53,677 nt of DNA from an uncultured Pseudomonadales bacterium (GTDB taxonomy: Bacteria; Pseudomonadota; Gammaproteobacteria; Pseudomonadales; Azotimanducaceae). Position 1 is the stretch's first letter, and each line of letters opens with the position of its first letter. A model generated the notes under the pieces. The model worked only from the letters and a program-made list of their open reading frames with translations, was not told where the DNA came from and did no database searches. A program made the translations under genes and the position numbers. Positions 18,450 to 27,169 of this stretch are shown here, piece by piece. The DNA is taken from contig CAJJAQ010000105.1 of NCBI GenBank assembly GCA_905182095.1, positions 1-53,677 of the forward strand. The letters are read 5' to 3'.

Positions 18450-19166
18450 ATGCACATTGCAGCTACTCAACTCAACACTTGTAAAGTGAGGTCATCGCGC
18501 TTTTCGGCGATGTTGTTTATTGGACTGCTATGCATACTCAGCGGCTGCGCCGGATTGACAGAAAACTCAGACCAATCTGGGCGGGTAGAGAGCAAAAAAA
18601 TCGACCCCGTAATGCAAAAACAATTGTACCAACTCGAAGACCAAGCCAATTTGGCGATCCAGAGTAACCATCTTACCCACCCGGAGAAAGGCAGCGCCTT
18701 GGCGCTTTTCGGGCAAATGCTCAGCCTCAACCCCGGCAACAAAGAAGCCATTCGCGGTATTGAACAAGTAGTAGAGCAATACATTGCGCTAGCCTTAACA
18801 GCAGCAGATGAACGGTTGTTTGCCAAAGCTAAATCCATGCTCGCACGAGCTCGGCTAGTTGACTCCAATCACCCCTCGCTGCAACCCACAATGAGACAAA
18901 TATGCCTCCTCGAAAAAGCTCAGCACAAAACCATCGCATTGCAACCCAAACAAATGTTCAGCCAAAGCGGACAGAAAAAAATCAGCGCACTGGTTAACTT
19001 AGGCAACAAAAATTGTCGTTATACCATTGCCGCAACCAACGATGAACAGGGGCGCTGGATCTACAAAGCCATCAAAAACACAACACCCAATGGCCGACCC
19101 AAAGCGAAAATCATTATTTCTTCACCGACAAAAATTGAGCAAATATGTTTAACCACCTCAGAATAA
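18450..19166 (+). CDS. Predicted lipoprotein with helical repeats, unknown function
   Basis: The 238-residue product has basic residues, a hydrophobic core FIGLLCILSGC and a lipobox cysteine near residue 33, so it should be lipid-anchored in the envelope. Residues 50-150 are helical with TPR-like spacing (MQKQLYQLEDQANLAIQ, ALALFGQMLSLNPGNKEAI, AKSMLARARLVDSNHPSL). The C-terminal part may be a small beta domain. The stop overlaps the start of the PCuAC lipoprotein by 22 bases. I do not recognise a named family. Confidence 0.7.
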   Translation: MHIAATQLNTCKVRSSRFSAMLFIGLLCILSGCAGLTENSDQSGRVESKKIDPVMQKQLYQLEDQANLAIQSNHLTHPEKGSALALFGQMLSLNPGNKEAIRGIEQVVEQYIALALTAADERLFAKAKSMLARARLVDSNHPSLQPTMRQICLLEKAQHKTIALQPKQMFSQSGQKKISALVNLGNKNCRYTIAATNDEQGRWIYKAIKNTTPNGRPKAKIIISSPTKIEQICLTTSE

Positions 19167-19654
19167 ACAACCCAGTAAACAGCGTAATAGTCGCGCTAGG
19201 CCTTATCGTTACTCTAAACGCATGCGGCGAAAGCAAAACGCCGCCCAACGCTGACCGTTCCAGCAGCAACTCAGCAGCCCAAACAGGCACTTTACTAAAA
19301 GTTAGCGACGCTAACGTCAGAGGCTTGCTACCGGGCAGAAGTATGACTGCTGCCTATTTCACACTAACAAATAATAAACCAACGGCCATCACACTAAAGG
19401 GCGCCAAATCGGTTTCTGCCGGGGCAGTAGAAATGCACACCGTGGAAATGCAGGCAGAGCAAATGCGCATGCGGCCGCTCACCGAAGTGGTTATTGCTTC
19501 AGGTCAAAGTGCAACTTTTGCCAGCGGCGGTCACCACTTAATGCTCTTCAATGTTGAGGCAATAGATGAATTTATGACCATCACTTTGTTATTCGGCGAT
19601 GGCACTGAACTGCCTGTAGAGTTCAGCAAAGTCGACATCGCTGGCAGGCATTGA
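19145..19654 (+). CDS. PCu(A)C-type periplasmic copper chaperone lipoprotein
   Basis: The 169-residue product has a signal with a lipobox (VTLNAC) and a PCuAC beta-barrel domain. The copper-site pattern is visible as EMHTVEMQAEQMRMRPL followed downstream by SGGHHLMLF, a His, spaced Mets and then HxM. In the family the protein delivers Cu(I) to cytochrome c oxidase (CuA site) together with Sco proteins. It starts inside the previous gene, so the two are coupled. Members of this family often sit near DsbD or Sco-like redox proteins; dsbD is 1 kb away, divergent. Confidence 0.82.
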   Translation: MFNHLRINNPVNSVIVALGLIVTLNACGESKTPPNADRSSSNSAAQTGTLLKVSDANVRGLLPGRSMTAAYFTLTNNKPTAITLKGAKSVSAGAVEMHTVEMQAEQMRMRPLTEVVIASGQSATFASGGHHLMLFNVEAIDEFMTITLLFGDGTELPVEFSKVDIAGRH

Positions 19655-19731
19655 CTAGCATTCTAGTTAATCACCCCAAACATGCTGATACGACAAACTT
19701 CATACACATTAACTTAGGAATATGATCAAGA

Positions 19732-20796
19732 ATGAAATGGAAATTCTGGCAATCCAACGACACAGACATAACCCAAGATCACTCCGAAGCAAATGACAAC
19801 AAAGGGCCTTGGGGAACTGTTACTCGTGTGGCATCCGCGCTCATAGGCCTATACCTCCTTGGTGCCATAGCAACGGGTATATTCTGGTCATTAGAGCCCG
19901 CCGGCATTGACGCCTTCAACACCTCAGGCCAAGAATCTGCTACGGCCAGCGAAAAATCTGTGACCGGCTCAACTACCACCGCCACCTTTATCGCGGTCAC
20001 CGAAAAAATGTTGAACAAATCTGGCGGCTATCTAAGCAACGACATATTCCCGCCAGGGGTTTGGCTAGACAACATGCACAACTGGGAATTTGGCGTATTA
20101 ACTCTATTACGCGATACCGCCAGAGTGTACCGCAACGATCTTTCTCGCTCACAAAGCCAGTCAGCTGAAAACAAAAATCTGGCCGAGGCAGAAGGTAAGT
20201 TCTTCTTCAAAAACGACTCTTGGTTTTTACCCAGCACCGAGAATACTTATGCGGAAGGCATCGACTTCTTCAAGGTTTACCAACAACAACTCGCCAACAA
20301 CCAAAATAACGAGGCACAGTTTTATGCCAGGGCAGATAACTTACAGCAATGGCTGGCAACCACAGAAACTCGCCTTGGCAGTTTGTCGCAAAGACTTTCA
20401 GCCAGTGTGGGCAAGCGCCAACTGAATACTGATTTGGCCGGCGACAGCTCTGCAAGTCAAAGTACCAACGCGCCATCAGACCAACTCGTGCAAACACCTT
20501 GGCTAGAAATTGATGACGTTTTCTACGAAGCACGCGGCTTTACTTGGGCACTAATTCACCTGCTGAAAGCAGTGGAAAATGATTTTGGCGAAGTGCTAGA
20601 CAAAAAAGCCGCTAGAGTTTCGCTACGACAAATCATCCGCGAATTAGAGCCCACCCAGCAAACTCTTTGGAGTCCAATGGTATTGAATGGTGATGGCTTC
20701 GGAATTGTGGCCAATCATTCACTAATCATGGCGTCACATATCTCCCGCACGAATGCTGCCATCACTGACCTAAGAGCGTTACTCACCCAGGGTTAG
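19732..20796 (+). CDS. DUF2333 family membrane-anchored protein
   Basis: The 354-residue protein has one N-terminal transmembrane helix (ASALIGLYLLGAIATGIFWS, residues about 34-53). A large periplasmic region follows, with the DUF2333 features LNKSGGYLSNDIFPPGV, MHNWEFGVL, FYEARGFTWALIHLLKAVE and VLNGDGFGIVANHSLIMASH near the C-terminus. The family is widespread in gammaproteobacteria but has no assigned function. A hairpin made of GCCTTTGGT and its complement lies 29 bases after the stop. Confidence 0.85.
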   Translation: MKWKFWQSNDTDITQDHSEANDNKGPWGTVTRVASALIGLYLLGAIATGIFWSLEPAGIDAFNTSGQESATASEKSVTGSTTTATFIAVTEKMLNKSGGYLSNDIFPPGVWLDNMHNWEFGVLTLLRDTARVYRNDLSRSQSQSAENKNLAEAEGKFFFKNDSWFLPSTENTYAEGIDFFKVYQQQLANNQNNEAQFYARADNLQQWLATTETRLGSLSQRLSASVGKRQLNTDLAGDSSASQSTNAPSDQLVQTPWLEIDDVFYEARGFTWALIHLLKAVENDFGEVLDKKAARVSLRQIIRELEPTQQTLWSPMVLNGDGFGIVANHSLIMASHISRTNAAITDLRALLTQG

Positions 20797-20824
20797 GCAA
20801 AGACGACACAGCACTCTAAAACAA

Positions 20825-20852
20825 GCCTTTGGTGAACACTTTGACCAAAGGC
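20825..20852 (+). terminator. Inverted repeat after the DUF2333 gene
   Basis: GCCTTTGGT and ACCAAAGGC form a perfect nine-base-pair stem around a ten-base loop directly after the gene. No T-run follows, so it may act as an mRNA end-stabiliser or as a factor-dependent stop. Confidence 0.5.
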
Positions 20853-21178
20853 AATTGCACAAATGCTCCTTTATCTAAGTGCTAGCAAAGGCTCTCTAAG
20901 AGCAACTCACCAAACAACTCACCGAACAACTCAGAAAGCAAAAAAGCTGCGCAGGCGATTAGCTAGGTCTAACAACATATACAGGTATTTCAACTAGCAT
21001 GTGGCTGTGACATAGGTATTATCTGACTGGCTCGATGGAGCGGATGCGGGGGCATCCTTGGGGAAAAAGTCTATTTATAGAGTTACAGCAGTTCATATTC
21101 TATATGCATTAAGAACCTTTCAACTTAGGGTTATACGTAGCCGTTCTTCAATAATTTAATTATCTGTTGGGGACCGAA
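20853..21178 (+). promoter_or_regulatory. Leader/promoter region of hppA
   Basis: This non-coding stretch holds three degenerate CAACTCACC repeats (about 20906-20938). At 21042-21057 a perfect six-base-pair hairpin (GGATGC/GCATCC, loop GGGG) is followed by TTGGGG. AT-rich sequence such as TCATATTCTATATGCAT follows. It presumably contains the hppA promoter and a long 5' leader. I could not match the hairpin to a known riboswitch. Confidence 0.35.
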
Positions 21179-23215
21179 ATGAATGATCTCTCTCTAATCC
21201 CACCGTTAGTAGGTGTAGTGGGTTTACTTGTCTCGTTTGTGATTTATGCCGTTGTTAGGAGTTATGATCCTGGCACTGCAGCACTAAAAAAGATTGCCGA
21301 TGCCATACACGAGGGTGCCATGGTGTTTATGCGTCGTGAGTACACTATGTTGTCTATGTTCGCATTGGTGCTATTGATTGGCATTTACTTCACTCCTGGA
21401 CTAGGTCCTAAAACAGCCACCGCATTCTTAGCTGGTGCTGTGTCCTCAATGCTTGCAGGTTGGTTTGGTATGTATACCGCCACCCAGGCGAATGTACGAA
21501 CAACCACCGCTGCACATAATTCCGGCCAAGCTGCCGCGTTAGCTGTCGCTTTCTTTGGCGGCTCCATCATGGGCTTAGCGGTTGCTTCATTAGGTCTAAT
21601 GGGCTTGGGGCTTATTTATTGGCACTTCGGTGGCGACCCAGAAACAGTCCACCACATCCACGGCTTTGGCATGGGCGCATCAGTAGTCGCCTTGTTCTCA
21701 AGAGTCGGTGGCGGCATTTTCACTAAGAGCGCCGATGTAGGTGCTGATTTAGTTGGCAAGCTAGAGCAAGGTATTCCAGAGGATGACCCCCGCAACCCGG
21801 GTGTTATCGCGGATAACGTCGGCGACAATGTCGGTGACGTTGCAGGTATGGGTTCAGATATCTTTGAATCTTATTGCGGATCAATGATCGCAACCATCGC
21901 AATTGCAGCAACCTTAGCGCTAGGTTCTTTGAACATGCTGGTACCCGGTGCCAGCGAAGGTGACGCTCGCGCAGCACTGATGTTTTTACCCTTAGCATTG
22001 GCCTCAGTTGGCCTCATCGCCTCCATAATTGGCATTGCTATCGTGCGCGGTTTTTCATCTGCTAATCCAGCCGTGGCATTGCGTATCGGAATGATCGGCA
22101 CACCTATCTTGTTCATCGCAGCAGGTTACTTCTTGCTCCAAACGCTTGGCATATCAAATAACATTTGGTTGTCCGTTGTATTTGGTGCCGCAGGCGGCGT
22201 TGGTATCGGTCTCATCACCGAGTACTACACCTCCGCAGCGCCGGTAGTGCGCATTGCTGAATCTGGCAAAACCGGCCCAGCTACTGTCATGATCACTGGA
22301 TTAGCCGTAGGCATGCAATCGGTTGTCGGTCCTCTACTGATCATTTGCGGCATCATTTACGTTTCAACTGAACTAGCCGGACTTTACGGCGTTGGCGTTG
22401 CCGCGGTTGGCCTTTTGGCAACTGTAGGTATGACCATGGCAGTTGACGCCTACGGCCCAATCGCCGACAACGCTGGCGGCATTGCAGAAATGGGTGGCCT
22501 CGGCGAGGAAACTCGAGCCATCACAGATTCATTAGATGAACTTGGCAACACCACCGCAGCCATGGGTAAAGGCTTTGCCATTGGCGCAGCAGCATTAGCG
22601 GCATTAGCAATTATTGCAGCCTTTGTCGAAACCATCAGCAGCCAACGCGGCGGCGACTTTATTCTGCATATAGGCGATCCAATGGTCCTCATCGGCTTGT
22701 TCATAGGCGGCATGGTGCCATTCCTAATAGCCAGCATGACCATGACTTCCGTGGGTGAAGCGGCAATGGAAATGATTGAAGAAATACGCCGACAGTTCCG
22801 CGAAATACCCGGTCTGATGGAGGGTACAGCAGATCCTGACAGCGCCAAGTGTGTGGACATTGCAACCACTGCTGCGCTGCGACGAATGCTGGCACCAGGC
22901 ATTATTGCTGTTGCAGTGCCTATCGTCGTAGGTTTTGGCCTAGGCGCAGAAGCGCTGGGTGGTTGCCTTGGCGGCGCTCTACTGGGTTGTGTATTACTGG
23001 CCCTGACCATGGCAAATGCCGGTGGTGCTTGGGACAACGCAAAGAAGTATGTTGAAAAGGGCAATCTCGGTGGCAAAGGTTCCGACGTTCACGCAGCAAC
23101 AGTAGTCGGCGACACTGTGGGAGATCCGTTCAAGGACACTTCTGGCCCCGCAATGAACATTCTGATTAATGTTATGGCTATTGTCAGTTTGGTAATTGCA
23201 CCAGTGCTGAGCTAA
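21179..23215 (+). CDS. hppA: Membrane-bound ion-translocating pyrophosphatase, K+-dependent type
   Basis: The 678-residue protein with about 16 membrane helices couples PPi hydrolysis to cation export. The catalytic loop is clear: [34 protein letters not shown], then [16 protein letters not shown] and [21 protein letters not shown]. Position 460 is Ala in [10 protein letters not shown]; in this family Ala marks K+-dependent enzymes and Lys marks K+-independent proton pumps. All known Na+ pumps are in the K+-dependent clade, so Na+ transport is likely but not proven. The ATG at 21179 has GGGG eight bases upstream. ppa and a PPi-phosphofructokinase lie within 7 kb. Confidence 0.95.
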   Translation: MNDLSLIPPLVGVVGLLVSFVIYAVVRSYDPGTAALKKIADAIHEGAMVFMRREYTMLSMFALVLLIGIYFTPGLGPKTATAFLAGAVSSMLAGWFGMYTATQANVRTTTAAHNSGQAAALAVAFFGGSIMGLAVASLGLMGLGLIYWHFGGDPETVHHIHGFGMGASVVALFSRVGGGIFTKSADVGADLVGKLEQGIPEDDPRNPGVIADNVGDNVGDVAGMGSDIFESYCGSMIATIAIAATLALGSLNMLVPGASEGDARAALMFLPLALASVGLIASIIGIAIVRGFSSANPAVALRIGMIGTPILFIAAGYFLLQTLGISNNIWLSVVFGAAGGVGIGLITEYYTSAAPVVRIAESGKTGPATVMITGLAVGMQSVVGPLLIICGIIYVSTELAGLYGVGVAAVGLLATVGMTMAVDAYGPIADNAGGIAEMGGLGEETRAITDSLDELGNTTAAMGKGFAIGAAALAALAIIAAFVETISSQRGGDFILHIGDPMVLIGLFIGGMVPFLIASMTMTSVGEAAMEMIEEIRRQFREIPGLMEGTADPDSAKCVDIATTAALRRMLAPGIIAVAVPIVVGFGLGAEALGGCLGGALLGCVLLALTMANAGGAWDNAKKYVEKGNLGGKGSDVHAATVVGDTVGDPFKDTSGPAMNILINVMAIVSLVIAPVLS

Positions 23216-23262
23216 ATATCGACTGCAGAATGGTCAAAGGATCTAGTAAGACGATCCGCAAT

Positions 23263-23288
23263 AAAAAAGGGGCCACGGCCCCTTTTTT
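23263..23288. terminator. Bidirectional intrinsic terminator after hppA
   Basis: GGGGCC and GGCCCC form a strong stem with a two-base centre (four-base effective loop), flanked by AAAAAA on one side and TTTTTT on the other. It can end both hppA and the convergent downstream gene. Confidence 0.92.
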
Positions 23289-23296
23289 CTGCTCGG

Positions 23297-23728
23297 TTAT
23301 TTAGTTACCGCTTCTTCAATGTTCCGCATTGCGCCTAACTCCGCCCAAGACTTTGGATTCCGCCTTCTGTAACCCAACTGCGTAAGCCGGGCTTTCACTA
23401 AGCCGATTAAACTTCCAATCAGTATTGAAATTAGGCCCAAATAAAACACTGAATATTCTAAGCTGAACCATAAAGCTACATTGAGTAGCAAAAAAGGAAT
23501 GGGGGTATTAGATACTGCAAAAAGAAAAAAATTGCTCAAGTAACTTTGATAGGACGGCGCCCTAAGTCGAACGCCAAATACACCAAGGAGTATGTGGGCG
23601 ACGGGATATATTCTTCGCTTCGGAACGCCAACTCGCTGTAGTTCAGCCCTTGCCAACTCGCACTGCCTATAAAACCTAAGCTTATTCTTATCCAACCAAA
23701 CGCCTCTCGTATTAATGTTATCCAACAA
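23297..23728 (-). CDS. Small membrane protein, DUF6404-like
   Basis: The 143-residue product starts with a charged helix (RQCELARAELQRVGVPKRRIYP), then RLRAPSYQSYLSNFFLF. Two hydrophobic segments follow (PFLLLNVALWFSLEYSVFYL and LGLISILIGSLIGLV) and a basic C-terminus. The order of helix, proline-rich turn, LSNFF and two membrane helices resembles DUF6404 proteins, whose function is unknown. Only TTG starts are available (23728) and no ribosome-binding site is visible, so the N-terminus is uncertain. The gene shares the terminator of hppA in convergent orientation. Confidence 0.5.
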   Translation of the reverse strand: MLDNINTRGVWLDKNKLRFYRQCELARAELQRVGVPKRRIYPVAHILLGVFGVRLRAPSYQSYLSNFFLFAVSNTPIPFLLLNVALWFSLEYSVFYLGLISILIGSLIGLVKARLTQLGYRRRNPKSWAELGAMRNIEEAVTK

Positions 23729-23895
23729 TTATCGGATTGTCTTCGACATAAACTCTACAAAAAAGAAGTGGAATTGCAAACTTTATATTAAAAAATATTT
23801 CCTTCATATCTGGCACTTAGGAGGTTACTTGCTAGTCAGCGTTCTGACCAAGACTAACGGAGGGTCAGCTACCGGAGGATATTAACGAATGGGTT

Positions 23896-24360
23896 TTATC
23901 GAGAAGGTGATTGTCGTCCTGTCACTAGCTTACGAGCCACCTCGGCTTCTTCTTTGTTAGATAGTGCTTTATAGCCTCTAAGATACGGCCAACCGTAACC
24001 CCAGCGAAACGGCGTCGGCAAAAATGGCGATCCACCCACTAAAACACCCACGAACATTAGTGCTGCCAGCTTTGGGTAGCCCTTAGCCGTGACACATTGC
24101 TCTAGAGATTCATCTGCAACCCTACGCTGAACTTCGCTTCCACCGCGCCAATAAGATAAATCATGATCTTCGCAGCAGGACAACCAAAGCTCTTTATCTT
24201 TGCCACTACCATCAGGAAACATACTGCATCCATCAGTGGTGAATGGCGCTAATTCCGCGGCATAGGTTGCTACCGGCGTTACGCTGATCAGAAAAAGAAA
24301 CAAAAGGCTATATACAATCGTCTGAGAAGCCAGCAACCGCCTTGGTAGAAAAAATTGCAT
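23896..24360 (-). CDS. Secreted phospholipase A2-like protein
   Basis: The 154-residue product has a signal peptide (basic start, IVYSLLFLFLISVTPVATYAA) with cleavage near residue 35. The mature part contains DGCSMFPDG and WLSCCEDHDLSYWRGG, matching the PLA2 catalytic CCxxHD pattern with a likely Ca-binding Cys/Gly stretch upstream. Later comes TPFRWGYGWPY. Activity is inferred from the motif only: several such bacterial proteins are annotated as hypothetical. The ATG at 24360 has AGGAG nine bases upstream, and a TTG at 24378 is a poorer start. It probably acts in the periplasm or outside the cell. Confidence 0.6.
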   Translation of the reverse strand: MQFFLPRRLLASQTIVYSLLFLFLISVTPVATYAAELAPFTTDGCSMFPDGSGKDKELWLSCCEDHDLSYWRGGSEVQRRVADESLEQCVTAKGYPKLAALMFVGVLVGGSPFLPTPFRWGYGWPYLRGYKALSNKEEAEVARKLVTGRQSPSR

Positions 24361-24454
24361 GGTAATAATTCTCCTCAACTGAATATTCTGGCGCAGATTT
24401 TTAGGTCAATTCTCGGACCAAAAAACACTCTCTGACCAAGGCAAAATGTAGGTT

Positions 24455-25690
24455 CTAGAGGCTTAGCAACCTAGCAAAAACGTCTATGTGAGCTTGCGCC
24501 TGAATCTCATCTAATGGAATGCCGGTGACATTGATACGGCACCGATTGTCAGCGAGCACAGGATAAATATGCGCTTGATAAAATGTCTCCTCACTATTTT
24601 CTGCTGCTAACAAATTGCGAAACATTCCTGCATATTCCGCAGCAAAAGCTGGGGCCAGTGGGTGCCCTTGCAAAAGCTTTTGCCACAACTTTTGAGCATC
24701 GGCTAAACGCCGCAGTGTCTGTGCATGTTCCAGCTCTAAAGCCGGCAGATTTTCCACCAAGCTGCGAATAAAACCCCTACTAGCAGGGTGCTCAAAAGCA
24801 GAACCACGACCACGATTTATAGTGTTCGCTGCGTCGGCCAACAACTTGCGCTTTTGCTCATCTGGCTCATACACCAGGGTTAATCCACAAGGGCGTAAAG
24901 AGAATGACCTGAAGGCTTTTGTTGGACTTAGGGCAACTGCAAAAGAGCAACCAGTCTGCAAAAACGGCAGAAGATAATGCTCACAACTACCCTGCATAAC
25001 CGCATCATAGCCCTGACTTGCCAGCATTCCGGCATTTTCGAAACCGGGATAAGCGCGATCCAAAATAATCGGCAAACCTCGCTCTGCTGCGCTCTCTGCA
25101 CGTGCTTGAATAATCTTCGACGGACAGACGTAACCCGTAGAGTTATGCGGCGCCGCCTGCATTACAGTAAGCACATTAGGCCCGGCAATTGCGGGATCCT
25201 GCAGCCCAAAAGATTGAAAACCAATTCTGTTGCTGGCAGCAATAGATGAATAAACCGGCCAAGACAATTCCTCCACTGCCAATGCGGAAATTTTGGAACT
25301 CATCATTAGGTACATTTGCACTGCGGTATTCACCGCACCGGTGCCCGCATCAGACGGGGTCACAAGAAGAAAATTATCCCAATATTGCTTAGGGATACGT
25401 TGCCAGTTCAACACTTGAGGCAGTAGCTGCCCATGCAGCGTTTTAGAACTCAAGTAAGTCGCCTCGGCGCCTGCTTCACCTGCTCGCAAAGTTTGCGCCA
25501 TAAGTTCAGTTGAGGTGGGCATAGGTCGACCATGCCCATCTAAGATAATGCCAATACCATAATTTGCCGCCTGAGCGTCTGCTCGGGCCAACAAATCTGC
25601 TACTTGGTTAACATCAGCGCCGCCATCCCGCAGGGCCTGAGCTCGAATAACTACTTCTTGAGCGGAAAAATTTTTCTCTTCGTTAACCAC
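24455..25690 (-). CDS. PLP-dependent aminotransferase, class I fold
   Basis: The 411-residue protein follows the aspartate/aromatic aminotransferase plan. A PLP phosphate loop region (TPSDAGTGAVN) comes first, then the AAPHNSTGYVCP turn that replaces the NPTG element. ILDRAYPGFE gives the Asp and Tyr contacting the PLP ring, and SPTKAFRSFSLRPCGLT holds the Schiff-base Lys. The substrate is not deducible. The GTG start has AGAGG eight bases upstream. It stands 31 bases downstream of the GFA gene on the same strand and may be co-transcribed with it. Confidence 0.75.
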   Translation of the reverse strand: MVNEEKNFSAQEVVIRAQALRDGGADVNQVADLLARADAQAANYGIGIILDGHGRPMPTSTELMAQTLRAGEAGAEATYLSSKTLHGQLLPQVLNWQRIPKQYWDNFLLVTPSDAGTGAVNTAVQMYLMMSSKISALAVEELSWPVYSSIAASNRIGFQSFGLQDPAIAGPNVLTVMQAAPHNSTGYVCPSKIIQARAESAAERGLPIILDRAYPGFENAGMLASQGYDAVMQGSCEHYLLPFLQTGCSFAVALSPTKAFRSFSLRPCGLTLVYEPDEQKRKLLADAANTINRGRGSAFEHPASRGFIRSLVENLPALELEHAQTLRRLADAQKLWQKLLQGHPLAPAFAAEYAGMFRNLLAAENSEETFYQAHIYPVLADNRCRINVTGIPLDEIQAQAHIDVFARLLSL

Positions 25691-25720
25691 TTTTAAAACC
25701 TCTTTATGCGCAGCTAGCTG

Positions 25721-26149
25721 TTATTTATCGGCGCCATGAGGCAGCAATAAGGGACTCTTAGGGCCTTCACTATAATGAGGCAACTCTTCTCCATAGCGCA
25801 ACCAATGCGGTGAATGAGCATACCAAATGTGCGTTGACGGCATCTCCACCGGATCAGTATCAACTGCGCCCATGCGCAAAATCACAAATGCTAAATGCGA
25901 CCACTCGGCAATGAGGTGGGTGCCACAAGCGCAGCAAAAGTGCCGGCGTTTGCCAGGGGAGGACTCAAACTTGCGAATCAGTGTATGGCCTTGCAACCAA
26001 CGGAAATGATGCCGATGCACACGGGCGGTAGTAGCAAAAGCGCTAGCGTGAACCTTACGACAGGTACGGCAATGACAATGCACCACTGGCCCATCTAGCC
26101 GATCGGCTTCATAGCTAACCTTTCCACATGCGCAGCTGCCTAAAATCAT
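25721..26149 (-). CDS. GFA (glutathione-dependent formaldehyde-activating) family protein
   Basis: The 142-residue zinc protein has the Gfa/CENP-V cysteine set: GSCACGKVSY, CHCRTCRKVHASAF and FCCACGTHL. One zinc is structural and one is near the putative active site. The family includes S-hydroxymethylglutathione synthase and several proteins of unknown use, so the name should be taken as family only. The ATG at 26149 begins directly at the family N-terminus. A frame extending to 26218 would add 23 residues with no match. Confidence 0.8.
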   Translation of the reverse strand: MILGSCACGKVSYEADRLDGPVVHCHCRTCRKVHASAFATTARVHRHHFRWLQGHTLIRKFESSPGKRRHFCCACGTHLIAEWSHLAFVILRMGAVDTDPVEMPSTHIWYAHSPHWLRYGEELPHYSEGPKSPLLLPHGADK

Positions 26150-26446
26150 AACCAAGAATCCTAGAATTACAAAGACAACCGAAGTGTTACCGAGGGATAA
26201 ATGTTGCCCACGCGGCAATCGCTACACGCAAGCAAATAGACGACCAAAGGTCTTTCTGCAGCTCTGAAAAGGCACCTCTCCTGTAATTGAGGCGCCGCGC
26301 ACCCACAAGTAACCATTGCAGCCCGTGAAAATCTCAAATGTGAAAAAAATCTGCTAATTCGCACTTTTTTTCATGCGGATGCTTTTTCTAGTTCCGCGGA
26401 TAGGTACAATGCCGCCTCCGAATTTTGAGCAGTAATAGGACGCCAC

Positions 26447-26989
26447 ATGAATATTGAATCTATCCCCATAGGCAAAGATGCACCAAACGACATTAATGTT
26501 GTAATAGAAGTGCCCGTTGGTGGCGAGCCAATTAAGTATGAAATGGATAAAGCCTCCGGCGCTCTATTCGTGGACCGTTTTCTCTATACGTCCATGCGCT
26601 ACCCAGGCAACTACGGGTTCGTGCCAAATACGCTATCTGACGATGGTGATGCTATAGATGTACTAATCGCCAGTACTCGCGCCATCACTCCCGGCGCCGT
26701 TATCAACTGTCGCCCAATTGGCGTATTGATCATGAAAGACGAAGCAGGGCAGGACGAAAAGGTTATCGCAGTGCCCTCCAATAAGCTGACCCTGCGTTAT
26801 AAAGACATAGCGAATGTCACTGACTTGCCGAAAATAACACTAGATCAAATAGAGCACTTTTTCGCTCATTACAAAGATCTAGAAAGCGAAAAATGGGTCG
26901 AGTTAGACCGCTGGGGTGACGCGGCAGAAGCACGAGATCTTATCAGCCAGTCTATGGCAGCATACGCGGAAGATGCCAAAAAGAAGTAG
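26447..26989 (+). CDS. ppa: Inorganic pyrophosphatase, family I
   Basis: The 180-residue soluble enzyme hydrolyses PPi to phosphate in the cytoplasm. It carries [27 protein letters not shown] and the metal-binding [11 protein letters not shown], all at family positions. The upstream 300 bases contain no gene and should hold its promoter. The convergent neighbour is a PPi-type phosphofructokinase and hppA lies 3.2 kb upstream, so three PPi-using enzymes cluster here. Confidence 0.97.
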   Translation: MNIESIPIGKDAPNDINVVIEVPVGGEPIKYEMDKASGALFVDRFLYTSMRYPGNYGFVPNTLSDDGDAIDVLIASTRAITPGAVINCRPIGVLIMKDEAGQDEKVIAVPSNKLTLRYKDIANVTDLPKITLDQIEHFFAHYKDLESEKWVELDRWGDAAEARDLISQSMAAYAEDAKKK

Positions 26990-27169
26990 TTAAGCTTGAG
27001 TTCCGTGAAGATGCCGTCACCAGCGGCGGCATCCTGATCAGCCACTCACAGCCCTTGGCAACGCCTAGAGCGAATCTTTAACCGCGAGCATTCCTACCTG
27101 CCGTTATTGGACAAGCCTATCGGCCAAAGTCATCAGCCAGCAAGTTGCAACTAGATGCTCATGAAGCCA

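Noticed and set aside
21042-21057. Hairpin before hppA as a known riboswitch
   Set aside because: Only one simple stem is visible and no conserved aptamer sequence is recognisable.
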